This document shows, piece after piece, positions 1 to 7,043 of a stretch of DNA of 64,000 bases. The notes under the pieces are model-generated. The model did not search any database and was not told the DNA's origin. It worked only from the letters and a program-made list of their open reading frames with translations. The first letter of the stretch is position 1. The number at the start of each line of letters is the position of its first letter. Both the position numbers and the translations under genes were made by a program. Origin of the DNA: an uncultured Prevotellaceae bacterium (GTDB lineage: Bacteria; Bacteroidota; Bacteroidia; Bacteroidales; Bacteroidaceae); NCBI GenBank assembly GCA_900316475.1, contig ONDA01000003.1:1-64000 (forward strand). The letters are read 5' to 3'.

Positions 1-5
1 AGAAA

Positions 6-65
6 CCCACACCTCCCACACCTCCCGCACCTAAGCTCAGGTGTGGGAGGTGAGGGAGGTGAGGG
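6..65. repeat. Palindrome built of 9-bp repeats
   Basis: Three tandem 9-mers (CCCACACCT twice, then CCCGCACCT; 6-32) face three inverted 9-mers (AGGTGTGGG, then AGGTGAGGG twice; 39-65) across a 6-nt loop. The arms pair over 27 bp with three mismatches. It lies past the 3' end of the leftward LysR gene. It could be a transcript-end hairpin or part of a dispersed element; the left edge of the window may cut off context. Confidence 0.7.
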
Positions 66-100
66 TTCATTTTGGCTTATGACAATACTCTACGCGCGAA

Positions 101-124
101 GGGTGTGTCAAAATAGGCACACCC
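101..124 (-). terminator. Possible hairpin downstream of lysR
   Basis: GGGTGTG (101-107) pairs with CACACCC (118-124) around a 10-nt loop, about 55 nt beyond the LysR stop codon on its strand. There is no clear U-run after it, so a terminator role is only suggested by position. Confidence 0.3.
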
Positions 125-179
125 TCTCCTGGTTTATGTGGTTAAACATTGACTCAGATAATGACAACAGTTTCAGCCT

Positions 180-1151
180 CTATTCACCCATTGTCTTCCA
201 GATGGCAGTGCTCTGGTGGAGCAAGTGGATGAACTCGCGTGCAGAAGCTTTCTGATAACCGTTCTTCAGGGTGTGGATGCATCCTTCCATCTCATTCTTG
301 AAGCCTTCGGCACCATCAGCCACTGTGCTTCTACTGCCGATGACGGGAATGGCTACAAGGCCCGTCTCGTCGATGACGGTTGACTCGGAGAGTACCGTGA
401 CATACTTCGTCTGGCGAACAAACTTGAAGAGAAGGCCTACGTTGTTGATTTCGGCCTTAATGTTGTATTGCAGTCCACTGTGCGCCGTCATCCTGTCGAA
501 GGCATTGCGGGCCTGCAGGCCTTTCGTCGGCAGAACGAGCGGATGGCGTTGCAGGTCTTCGAGCGTGATGTCTTTCTGCTGAGCCAGCGGGTGCTGACTG
601 TTGACGACGGCTGCCAGACGATTGTTGAAGAGCACCTGGCTCTCGATGCGCGGATTGCCCTCACTGGGCTTGAAGGCCAGCACGAGGTCAAGCTCGTGCC
701 GCTGCAGCCGTTCCATAAGGTCTTCCATCGACGAGAAGCAGACGGACAGCTTCACCTTCGGATGCTTGTGCATGAAGTCGATCATCGTCTCGGCCATGAT
801 GCCGCTGAAGGAGAAGGTGACGATCATCGTCTCGGCCATGATGCCGCTGAAGGAGAAGGTGACACCTATATTGAGTTCGCCCGTCAGCAATTGTCCCAGC
901 TCCTGTATCCGCTGCACGCAGTTGTCCACCATATATACGCTGTCGCGTGCCATCGGCAGCAACATCTCTCCGGCCTCGGTGAGTATCACTTCATGGCTAT
1001 TGCGCACGAAGAGTTGTTGCGACAGTTCCTGCTCCAGATGCAGAATCTGCTGTGAGAGCGTGCTCTGGGTGATAAAAAGTTCGCGTGCAGCCTGCGAGAA
1101 ATTGAGCGTCTCGGCCACGCGGAGGAAGTATTTCAGTTGTCTTATTTCCAT
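180..1151 (-). CDS. LysR-family transcriptional regulator
   Basis: A 323-aa DNA-binding regulator. The start is placed at MEIRQLKYF, the usual LysR beginning; an upstream in-frame ATG at 1184 would add residues overlapping the promoter. Residues 1-60 form the winged HTH (FSQAARELFITQSTLSQQI), followed by the effector-binding domain. The gene is divergent from a threonine/serine-exporter-like gene and probably controls it, because two dyad sites lie between them. Odd point: the VTFSFSGIMAETMI segment at the start of the effector domain is present twice in a row, from an exact 42-bp tandem duplication. That adds 14 residues in the first strand/helix of the ligand domain and may alter or abolish effector sensing. 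The effector is unknown. Family assignment is secure; the regulatory target is inferred from context. Confidence 0.92.
   Translation of the reverse strand: MEIRQLKYFLRVAETLNFSQAARELFITQSTLSQQILHLEQELSQQLFVRNSHEVILTEAGEMLLPMARDSVYMVDNCVQRIQELGQLLTGELNIGVTFSFSGIMAETMIVTFSFSGIMAETMIDFMHKHPKVKLSVCFSSMEDLMERLQRHELDLVLAFKPSEGNPRIESQVLFNNRLAAVVNSQHPLAQQKDITLEDLQRHPLVLPTKGLQARNAFDRMTAHSGLQYNIKAEINNVGLLFKFVRQTKYVTVLSESTVIDETGLVAIPVIGSRSTVADGAEGFKNEMEGCIHTLKNGYQKASAREFIHLLHQSTAIWKTMGE
779..862. repeat. Exact 42-bp tandem duplication inside lysR
   Basis: Copies at 779-820 and 821-862 are identical and in frame. They encode a repeated 14-residue block of the LysR effector domain. The exact identity implies a recent event or an assembly error. 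Confidence 0.95.
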
Positions 1152-1172
1152 TGTACATTCTGTTTTCGGCTG

Positions 1173-1180
1173 CAAAGTTA
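1173..1180 (-). promoter_or_regulatory. -7 box of lysR promoter
   Basis: The minus strand reads TAACTTTG, matching the Bacteroidetes TAnnTTTG element, 21 nt upstream of the chosen lysR ATG. No convincing -33 TTTG is visible at the usual distance. Confidence 0.6.
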
Positions 1181-1209
1181 CCACAAATCATCGAAACGTC
1201 AGCATGCTT

Positions 1210-1298
1210 TGCTATCGTTTTTGCCGATAGCAGCATTTGGTGTTTAGCCAATCACCACATTCGGCAGAAACCATTACCGATTGCTGGCCATGTCGGTA
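1210..1298. promoter_or_regulatory. Two dyads, candidate LysR operators
   Basis: TGCTATCG (1210-1217) and CGATAGCA (1225-1232) form a perfect 8-bp inverted repeat with a 7-nt spacer. TACCGA (1275-1280) and TCGGTA (1293-1298) form a second dyad with a 12-nt spacer. Both contain a CCGAT-type core next to a GC-A/T-GC stretch, and both sit between the divergent lysR and exporter genes, as expected for LysR recognition and activation sites. Binding is inferred. Confidence 0.5.
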
Positions 1299-1314
1299 GA
1301 AGGCCGTAATTTTG
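1281..1314 (+). promoter_or_regulatory. Promoter of the exporter-like gene
   Basis: TAATTTTG at 1307-1314 matches the Bacteroidetes -7 element. TTG at 1281-1283 is 23 nt upstream and overlaps the second dyad. The ATG follows about 50 nt later. Confidence 0.5.
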
Positions 1315-1363
1315 CACCCCGAAATCGAACGTTAAACAAATAAAACAGAAAGGAAACAAGACA

Positions 1364-2974
1364 ATGACAACAAGTTGGTTGATTGTATTAGGAGAGTTTG
1401 CAGTATTCTTCACCTGTGCGTACTGGTATCTTCATCGTTCACGTGAGCGCAGTTTTGCCGTCAGGGTGGAGCACGACAGCATCGAGGGCATGACGCTTGG
1501 GAAGGTGGGAGAACTCATCCGCCGACATTTTACCGTCTCTGAGATTCTTGCAGCCGACTCGGCGAAGAACGTGATGAGTCCAGCCGACTCCACCGTGCTG
1601 CATCAAGGCGATCACCTGCTCATCAAGGCTCGCCCTGAAGAGAGGGAGGCGATTATCGCATTCCTCGGACAACCAGACAACATGCAGTGGATAGTGGATA
1701 TGATGAGCGAGGGAGAGATACAACGCAGGCTCGGCCTGCTGCTGCGCACGGGATGCCTGCTGATGGAGAGCGGTGCCGACACGAGCCGCGTGATGCGCAC
1801 CATGAAGCGCGTTGCTGCCTACATGGGTCTGCCGCTCGAAAGGCTCAACATCTACATCGTTTACAACATGCTGATGGTTAACCTGTCTGACTGCCGGCAG
1901 TCGTTTACGCGCTTTCAGCGTGTAGAGCGCCATGGCATCAACCTCGACACGCTGCGGCAGGCGAGCCATCTGTCGTGTGAGGCTCAGCGCACGGGCTACT
2001 CGCTCGACTACTATGAACGGCAGTTGTCGCAGATAGCCTGCCAGCGCCGTAACTATTCCCCCTGGCAGGTGGCCGTGGGGGGCGGTTTGGCCTGCGGCGG
2101 CTTCTGCATACAGTTTGGCTGCGACTGGACGGCCTTCTTCTATGCAGCCCTTGCCGCCATCCTCGGTTTGCGTCTGCGTATGTGGCTGGGGGCAGTGGGC
2201 AGCAATGCCCTTGTCAACACCGGTGTGGCAGCTTTCGTCTCTACGCTGATAGCCTGGGCCTTCAGCGAGCTGTCGCAGTGGGCTACGGCCTCGGGCGGGC
2301 CGATGGGCATCTTTGCATCCAGCACGCCGTGGCATCCGCTGCTGGCCTGCGCGCTGTTCATCGTGCCTGGGGTACCGCTCATCAATTTTGTCAGCGACAT
2401 GCTCTCCGGCTACACCCAGGTAGGCGTGACCATGGCTTTCGGCATTGCCTTTGCCATTCAGGTGTGTGGCATAGACAACTTTGCCAAGGACCTGCCGATG
2501 ACTCCCCATCATGCCTACGACGAGTATTCGCTTGCAGCCGCCGTCTCGGCCATCGGCTTCTCCATGATATTCAACACGCCGCGCCATCTGATGGGCTTTG
2601 TGGCACTGGGCGGTGTCGTCAGCGTCTGCACGCGCAACTTCGTCAACCTCGGACCCTCCAGCGGCAACATCGGGCTTGACCTGGGGCTTGTCGTCGGTTC
2701 GTTCGTAGGGTCTGCCGTTGTGAGCATACTCTGCTGCGCACTGGTGCGCCGGCTGCACACGCCCCACCAGCTGCTGAGCATTCCGAGTGTCATCCCGATG
2801 ATACCTGGTGTGCTGATGTATCGCGCCCTGTTTGCGTTCATCAATATGCACGGTGTCGTAGGCGAGGTGACCGTGGCGATGAACTATGCGATACAGGCCT
2901 CGCTCATCATTCTCTTCATAGCCCTTGGCGTGGCCATACCCAACGTGTTTTTCCGTCGGATGATACCGGCATGA
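1364..2974 (+). CDS. ThrE-family threonine/serine exporter with RCK_C-like domain
   Basis: A 536-aa inner-membrane protein. Residues 1-25 form a membrane segment. Residues about 30-108 resemble a TrkA-C/RCK_C ligand-binding domain (pattern MTLGKVGEL then GDHLLIKA). From about 120 comes the cytoplasmic ThrE (DUF1212) domain, with LLLRTGCLLMESGADTSRV, followed by about ten hydrophobic segments of the ThrE and ThrE_2 type. ThrE proteins export L-threonine and L-serine by proton exchange. The N-terminal TM-RCK_C arrangement is reminiscent of part of aspartate:alanine exchangers and is unusual on ThrE. The divergent LysR gene likely regulates it. Substrate is inferred from family. The last codons lie in a 47-bp duplication that also copies the stop. 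Confidence 0.8.
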   Translation: MTTSWLIVLGEFAVFFTCAYWYLHRSRERSFAVRVEHDSIEGMTLGKVGELIRRHFTVSEILAADSAKNVMSPADSTVLHQGDHLLIKARPEEREAIIAFLGQPDNMQWIVDMMSEGEIQRRLGLLLRTGCLLMESGADTSRVMRTMKRVAAYMGLPLERLNIYIVYNMLMVNLSDCRQSFTRFQRVERHGINLDTLRQASHLSCEAQRTGYSLDYYERQLSQIACQRRNYSPWQVAVGGGLACGGFCIQFGCDWTAFFYAALAAILGLRLRMWLGAVGSNALVNTGVAAFVSTLIAWAFSELSQWATASGGPMGIFASSTPWHPLLACALFIVPGVPLINFVSDMLSGYTQVGVTMAFGIAFAIQVCGIDNFAKDLPMTPHHAYDEYSLAAAVSAIGFSMIFNTPRHLMGFVALGGVVSVCTRNFVNLGPSSGNIGLDLGLVVGSFVGSAVVSILCCALVRRLHTPHQLLSIPSVIPMIPGVLMYRALFAFINMHGVVGEVTVAMNYAIQASLIILFIALGVAIPNVFFRRMIPA

Positions 2975-3045
2975 AGTCCGTCATCGGCGACAAAACTGTC
3001 CGTCGGATGATACCGGCATGAAGTCCGTCATCGGCGACAAAACTG
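2952..3045. repeat. Exact 47-bp tandem duplication at a gene end
   Basis: Copies at 2952-2998 and 2999-3045 are identical. The first holds the last seven or so codons and the TGA of the exporter gene; the second is a non-coding copy. It is the second exact tandem duplication within 2.3 kb. Confidence 0.95.
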
Positions 3046-3048
3046 GGG

Positions 3049-3167
3049 GATCATGGGGTCGGTTCTCCTAATCATTTTCAAGAGTCTGATATCTCTATGC
3101 TTTATTACTTGTCTCATTCGCATTTCACTTAATTTGAAAAATGATCAGGAGAACCAACCCCATGATC
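3049..3167. repeat. 119-bp element with 33-bp inverted arms
   Basis: The left arm (3049-3081, starting GATCATGGGGT) and right arm (3134-3167, ending CCCCATGATC) are inverted copies with about two mismatches and one extra A. The 52-nt centre is AT-rich. It sits between convergent genes, so it could end transcription from both sides, but the arm length exceeds a normal terminator and suggests a dispersed palindromic element. No target-site duplication is evident. Confidence 0.8.
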
Positions 3168-3184
3168 TACTAACAATCTCGTTC

Positions 3185-3724
3185 TTAGCCAATGTTCTTT
3201 CCTAAATCAAAAGCCTCCTGCAGTTTGGGATTGCCCTCAATCTCACGAGGGTCATTCACACCTCCGCAGAAAAGCGTTCCTGCCAGGCGACTCTTGGGAT
3301 AGCAGTCTATCCAGCCCGTCAAGCCCATTTCGGCACGCTTCGGCGTCTCGTTTTCATCCTCTGCAGCCGTAGTCAGCAGATAGACATCACGAAACGCATA
3401 ATCCTGTTCATACATCGCGTTCATGCGGTCAATGAGGGTCTTCATCTGGCCGCTCATCTCGTAATAGTAGATAGGTGTTGCCCAGCAGATAACATCAGCC
3501 TTCAGCACCTTGGCCATGATGTCGTTCACGTCGTCATTGATGACACAACGCCCTAACTTTTGGCAACCCAGACAGCCCTTGCAGAACTGAATGTTCTTGC
3601 CAACGAGAGAAATCTTTTCCACCTCGTTTCCCGCAGACTTTGCTCCTTCCACAAACTGGTCAGCGAGCATGTCGCTGTTTGAGCCCCGTCTAAGGCTCGT
3701 AGAAATAACAATTACCTTTTTCAT
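3185..3724 (-). CDS. Flavodoxin-fold NAD(P)H-dependent FMN reductase
   Basis: A 179-aa cytoplasmic protein of the NADPH-dependent FMN reductase/iron-sulfur flavoprotein group. The N-terminus (MKKVIVISTSLRRGSNSD) is the phosphate-binding loop for FMN. CKGCLGC around residues 48-54 is the Cys cluster seen in this group, although it is shorter than a full 4Fe-4S ligand set. ATPIYYYEMSGQMKTLIDR is the conserved second flavin loop. The gene starts four bases after the reconstructed end of the acetyltransferase gene, so the two form one transcription unit. Its partner and substrate are unknown. Confidence 0.85.
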   Translation of the reverse strand: MKKVIVISTSLRRGSNSDMLADQFVEGAKSAGNEVEKISLVGKNIQFCKGCLGCQKLGRCVINDDVNDIMAKVLKADVICWATPIYYYEMSGQMKTLIDRMNAMYEQDYAFRDVYLLTTAAEDENETPKRAEMGLTGWIDCYPKSRLAGTLFCGGVNDPREIEGNPKLQEAFDLGKNIG

Positions 3725-3728
3725 TTTT

Positions 3729-4279
3729 TTATACTTCTATCTTTTTAATCACCTTTGCTGGCACACCTCCAACAATGGTATTCGGTTCAACATCTTTTGT
3801 CACGACAGCACATCACCAATGGTCACGCCTGCCAACACCGTAGCATTGGCTCCAATCCAGACGTTCTTACCAATGTGGATGGGAGCATAGCTCATACTCT
3901 GACGCTTGGCAGGGTCAAGGTCGTGGTTGATGGTTGCCAGCACGACGTTGTGACCTATGAGAGCGCCCTCGTCGATAGTAATGCCACCTTGGTCTTGGAA
4001 CTTACAACCCATGTTGATGAAGACCCGTTCACCAACGATGGTGTTCTTGCCGCAGTCGGTATGGAACGGAGGAAACATGCCTACCGTCTTGGGTACCTCA
4101 CGCCCCCAAAGCTGTTCCAGCAAATCGTGCAACTGCTCTGGAGTATGATACTTGCCGTTAATCTCTACTGTTATCTTCAGGGCCTCCTGCGACAGCTGAT
4201 GGAACATCATGTGGACATCACCACCGCCAACGACGGGTTTGCCCGATGCCATGTAATCACGAAATTCTTGTATTGTCAT
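3729..4279 (-). pseudogene. Frameshifted sugar O-acetyltransferase (Maa/NodL/LacA type)
   Basis: The first 159 codons (4279 to 3800) encode a left-handed beta-helix acetyltransferase: an N-terminal Mac-type helix region, then hexapeptide repeats with FINMGCKFQDQGGITID, the family catalytic region GHNVVLATINHDLDP, and WIGANATVLAGVTIGD. That frame ends prematurely at 3800. The missing C-terminal part (VTKDVEPNTIVGGVPAKVI) continues in the next frame to a TAA at 3729-3731. Comparison with the family suggests one base lost just after the GVTIGD codons. The result is either a recent pseudogene, a slightly shortened enzyme, or a sequencing error. It precedes the flavodoxin-like gene by four bases. 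Confidence 0.8.
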
Positions 4280-4301
4280 TTAAATAATTGATTTCTATAC
4301 G

Positions 4302-4454
4302 TTACAACTTATGGGGGCGATACGTTGCTGGCAGTGTGCCTGTCTCTCCAAGCAATGCGACGGCATCCTTGAGCAGCCGCATGTCATAACCACGCTTTTC
4401 GCAGCGCTTTAAGTCCTTCAGGAAACGCTTTGAGGGTATGATGGTGTACTTCAT
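4302..4454 (-). pseudogene. Truncated YafQ/RelE-type toxin
   Basis: A 50-codon frame beginning MKYTIIPSKRFLKDLKRC and ending TYRPHKL matches the N-terminal half of YafQ-family mRNA interferases, which are normally about 90 aa. The C-terminal half, with the conserved Trp/His-rich catalytic segment, is missing: the stop follows directly after the HKL residues that normally lead into the core strands. Its ATG overlaps the TGA of the upstream antitoxin frame, the usual toxin-antitoxin arrangement. It is almost certainly inactive. Confidence 0.7.
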
Positions 4455-4725
4455 ACGTTGATGCCCAAGTCCTTAAACATTTCATCCGCAGAGCTGTATG
4501 TTTTCAGCCTGCCGTGCTTCATGTCGTCATGTGCCTGCTCGATGGTCTCATCGCCTCGTCGTTGAGGTACTCGCCCGTCTCAGGGTCGTAGAGGCGGTGC
4601 TTGGTGGCAGATTTGGGCGACACCTTGTGCATCAGCACGCCCAGCGCTTTCAAATACTCCACCAGAGCTTTGCCCTTGGCGACTAATTGCGTTAATCTTC
4701 CAGAATCGCTTTGCTACGTCAGCAT
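4451..4725 (-). pseudogene. Broken antitoxin gene of the YafQ-type pair
   Basis: Two frames together give an antitoxin-like protein. The first (about 4713 to 4550) contains LVEYLKALGVLMHK and LYDPETGEYLND. The second (to the TGA at 4451-4453) contains TIEQAHDDMKHGRLKTYSS and ends FKDLGINV. They are joined by what looks like an 8-bp near-duplication (GACGAGGC then GATGAGAC) that shifts the frame near 4541-4556. A TAG at 4714-4716 also follows the only plausible upstream ATG (4723-4725). The antitoxin is therefore disrupted twice. Identification rests on the overlap with the YafQ-like frame and typical composition. Confidence 0.6.
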
Positions 4726-4740
4726 TATTTCGTATATTTG
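4711..4740 (+). promoter_or_regulatory. Promoter of the GH35 gene
   Basis: TTTG/TTG ending at 4713, a 19-nt spacer, and TATATTTG at 4733-4740 give a near-perfect Bacteroidetes promoter. It overlaps the decayed antitoxin start. Transcription would begin near 4746, leaving a leader of about 140 nt (4746-4884) in which I recognise no riboswitch or other gene. Confidence 0.7.
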
Positions 4741-4884
4741 CACGCCGCAATCCGCAAGGAGTAGAAAGACATATTGCTCAACAGACTCTCAATCGCCACG
4801 TGAAAAGAGTGGCCGGCATCGTGTAGCATGTCATCCTTGTCGCGAAAAATAAGCCAACAAACAAGAAAACAATAAAAACTGATA

Positions 4885-6966
4885 ATGAAGAAAATAGCAT
4901 TTCTGACCCTGTTGATGGCAGCATGTTTGAGTCTGCCAATGATGGCCCAGCAGTTTCCCTTTGGTGCCAGCGTGACGTGGGACCGTCATAGTCTGATGGT
5001 CGATGGCCGTCGTGTATGCCCTGTAATGGGCGAAATACATTATTCGCGTATCCCTGCCGACGAATGGCCTGCAGAGGTGCGGAAGATGAAGGAGGGCGGC
5101 GTCACGCTGATTGCCACCTATGTATTCTGGAACCATGTGGAGGAGCAGGAAGGCATCTTCAACTGGAGCGGGCAGCGCGACCTGCGGCGTTTCCTCGAGG
5201 TGTGCAAGTCGGAGCAGATGCCGGTGGTGCTGCGCGTCGGACCTTTCTGTCATGGCGAAGTGCGCTGCGGCGGACTGCCCGACTGGTTGTGGAGCCTTTC
5301 GCCCAAGGGCGAGAGGGGCGGTAAGTCCATCAAGCTTCGTAGTACCGACCCTCATTTCCTCTTTTATGTCGAAAGGCTGTACCGTCAGATCTTCACACAG
5401 GTGCAAGGGCTGCAGTGGAAAGACGGCGGTCCTGTCATTGCGGCACAGTTCGACAATGAGTATCGCGGCTCCGGTGACTATCTGATGGCGCTGAAGAAGA
5501 TAGCCCTCGGTATCGGTTACGACCTGCCTTTCTACACCCGTACCGGCTGGCCCGCACTGACGCGCCCCGTACCCTTCGGCGAACTGCTGCCGCTCTATGG
5601 CGACTATGCTGACGGCTTCTGGGAGAAGAGCACCAAGGAGGGGGCCGGCAACTACTACAAGGCTTTCAACTTCAAGGCATTCCGCTCATCGACCGCCATC
5701 GGCACTGACCTTTTAGGTGAACAGAAGGCAGAGACGGCAAAGGGCGACGACGACTATCCCTACTTCACCTGCGAACTGGGGGGCGGCATGGCTACCGCCT
5801 ACCACCGTCGTCCCTACGTCTATCCCGAGGATGCCTACTCCATGGCCGTAGTCAAGTTGGGCTCCGGCTCCAACCTGCTGGGCTACTATATGTATCATGG
5901 CGGTACGAACCCAGAGAGCATGACGGGCATCACGCTCAACGAAACCGTACACACACTGGGGACAGCCAACAACGACTTGAATGTGAAGAGCTATGACTTT
6001 CAGGCACCGCTTGGCGAGTTTGGGCAGCGGGGTGAGCACTACTACTTGTTGCGCAAGCTCCATCTCTTCATGCACGACTGGGGTGAGCAGCTGGCGCTGA
6101 TGGAAGCGTCGTTCCCCAGCCCGCAGGATGTGCGGCAGGGCTATGACGACTCGCTGCGCTGGGCCGTGAGGGAGAAAGACGATGCCGGTTTCATCTTCGT
6201 CAACAACTACGAACGCCTGCAGCCGCTGACGGCTAAGAAAGACATACAGCTGAAGGCATGTGGCATCACCCTGCCACGGCTGACCATCCCTGCTGCTACC
6301 GTCTGCATTTTTCCTGTCAACATTGACGGCATCCGTTACGCCACAGGCCAGCTGGTGGCAAAGCGTGACGGCAAGATATACATGCAGCAGGTGACAGGCA
6401 TTCCCACCACCATCGCCCTGCAAAGCGGCAAGACGCTGAAAAACGTGAAACCTCGCGGCACGTCGAGGCCTGTATGCGAGAACATCTATCTGCTGACTGA
6501 AGCCGAGGCTAACCGTCTGTTCCTTGCCAATGTGACGAAAGGTAAAGAGTCACTCCGCTCGGCCCAACGGGACGCTTTCCCCAGAAAGAATCTCCACTGG
6601 GAGAAAGTCAAGGCTGCCGGCCCACAGAGAAAGATTGTTGTTGGAGCAAAGAAGGTGGCCGAGGCCCCATCCGACGAAGACTTTGATGCCGCCGCCGTCT
6701 ATACTATCACGCTGCCCGACTCACTCAACAGTCTGATGACCATCCGCTATCGTGGTGACGTGGCGCGTCTCTATGCCGACGGGAAACTGATTGATGACAA
6801 CTTCTACAACGGTCGCCCATTCTGCTATGCCCTCAGCCGCCTGCCCAAAGGCTGTCGCCAACTGGAGCTGCGCATCCTGCCCTTGCAGGCCAACATGCCC
6901 GTTTATCTGCCCCGAGAGGCCGACAAGACTCCTGGCGAGACGGTCATCAGCATTACTGTCGAATAG
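4885..6966 (+). CDS. Secreted GH35 beta-galactosidase
   Basis: A 693-aa glycosidase with a Sec signal peptide (MKKIAFLTLL to PMMAQ, cleavage near residue 21). The GH35 TIM barrel is visible as GEIHYSRIPADEW (about 49-61), ATYVFWNHVEEQEG and LRVGPFCHGEVRCGGLPDW. The acid/base is probably E192 in FDNEYRG and the nucleophile E298 in FTCELGGGM. Both motifs differ from the textbook forms (ENEYG and a TEFW-like site). The C-terminal half holds beta-sandwich domains typical of the family. It should release terminal beta-galactosyl residues from glycans in the periplasm or at the surface. It stands alone behind its own promoter, with no susC/susD pair nearby, so its substrate cannot be inferred from neighbours. 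Confidence 0.85.
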   Translation: MKKIAFLTLLMAACLSLPMMAQQFPFGASVTWDRHSLMVDGRRVCPVMGEIHYSRIPADEWPAEVRKMKEGGVTLIATYVFWNHVEEQEGIFNWSGQRDLRRFLEVCKSEQMPVVLRVGPFCHGEVRCGGLPDWLWSLSPKGERGGKSIKLRSTDPHFLFYVERLYRQIFTQVQGLQWKDGGPVIAAQFDNEYRGSGDYLMALKKIALGIGYDLPFYTRTGWPALTRPVPFGELLPLYGDYADGFWEKSTKEGAGNYYKAFNFKAFRSSTAIGTDLLGEQKAETAKGDDDYPYFTCELGGGMATAYHRRPYVYPEDAYSMAVVKLGSGSNLLGYYMYHGGTNPESMTGITLNETVHTLGTANNDLNVKSYDFQAPLGEFGQRGEHYYLLRKLHLFMHDWGEQLALMEASFPSPQDVRQGYDDSLRWAVREKDDAGFIFVNNYERLQPLTAKKDIQLKACGITLPRLTIPAATVCIFPVNIDGIRYATGQLVAKRDGKIYMQQVTGIPTTIALQSGKTLKNVKPRGTSRPVCENIYLLTEAEANRLFLANVTKGKESLRSAQRDAFPRKNLHWEKVKAAGPQRKIVVGAKKVAEAPSDEDFDAAAVYTITLPDSLNSLMTIRYRGDVARLYADGKLIDDNFYNGRPFCYALSRLPKGCRQLELRILPLQANMPVYLPREADKTPGETVISITVE

Positions 6967-7043
6967 ACACAGAGCGTCAGCTTGCAGTGTCATGCAGGCC
7001 GGGCTTTAATATTGCTGTGAATAATCAGACGAGTCGTTTCATA

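Noticed and set aside
1439..2851. 470-codon open frame antisense to the ThrE-like gene
   Set aside because: His/Arg/Gln-rich with no domain or promoter; it is the complement of a well-supported membrane protein with high third-position GC.
4741..4884. Riboswitch or small gene in the GH35 leader
   Set aside because: A 39-codon minus-strand frame is open but has no start, promoter or recognised motif, and no riboswitch consensus is visible.
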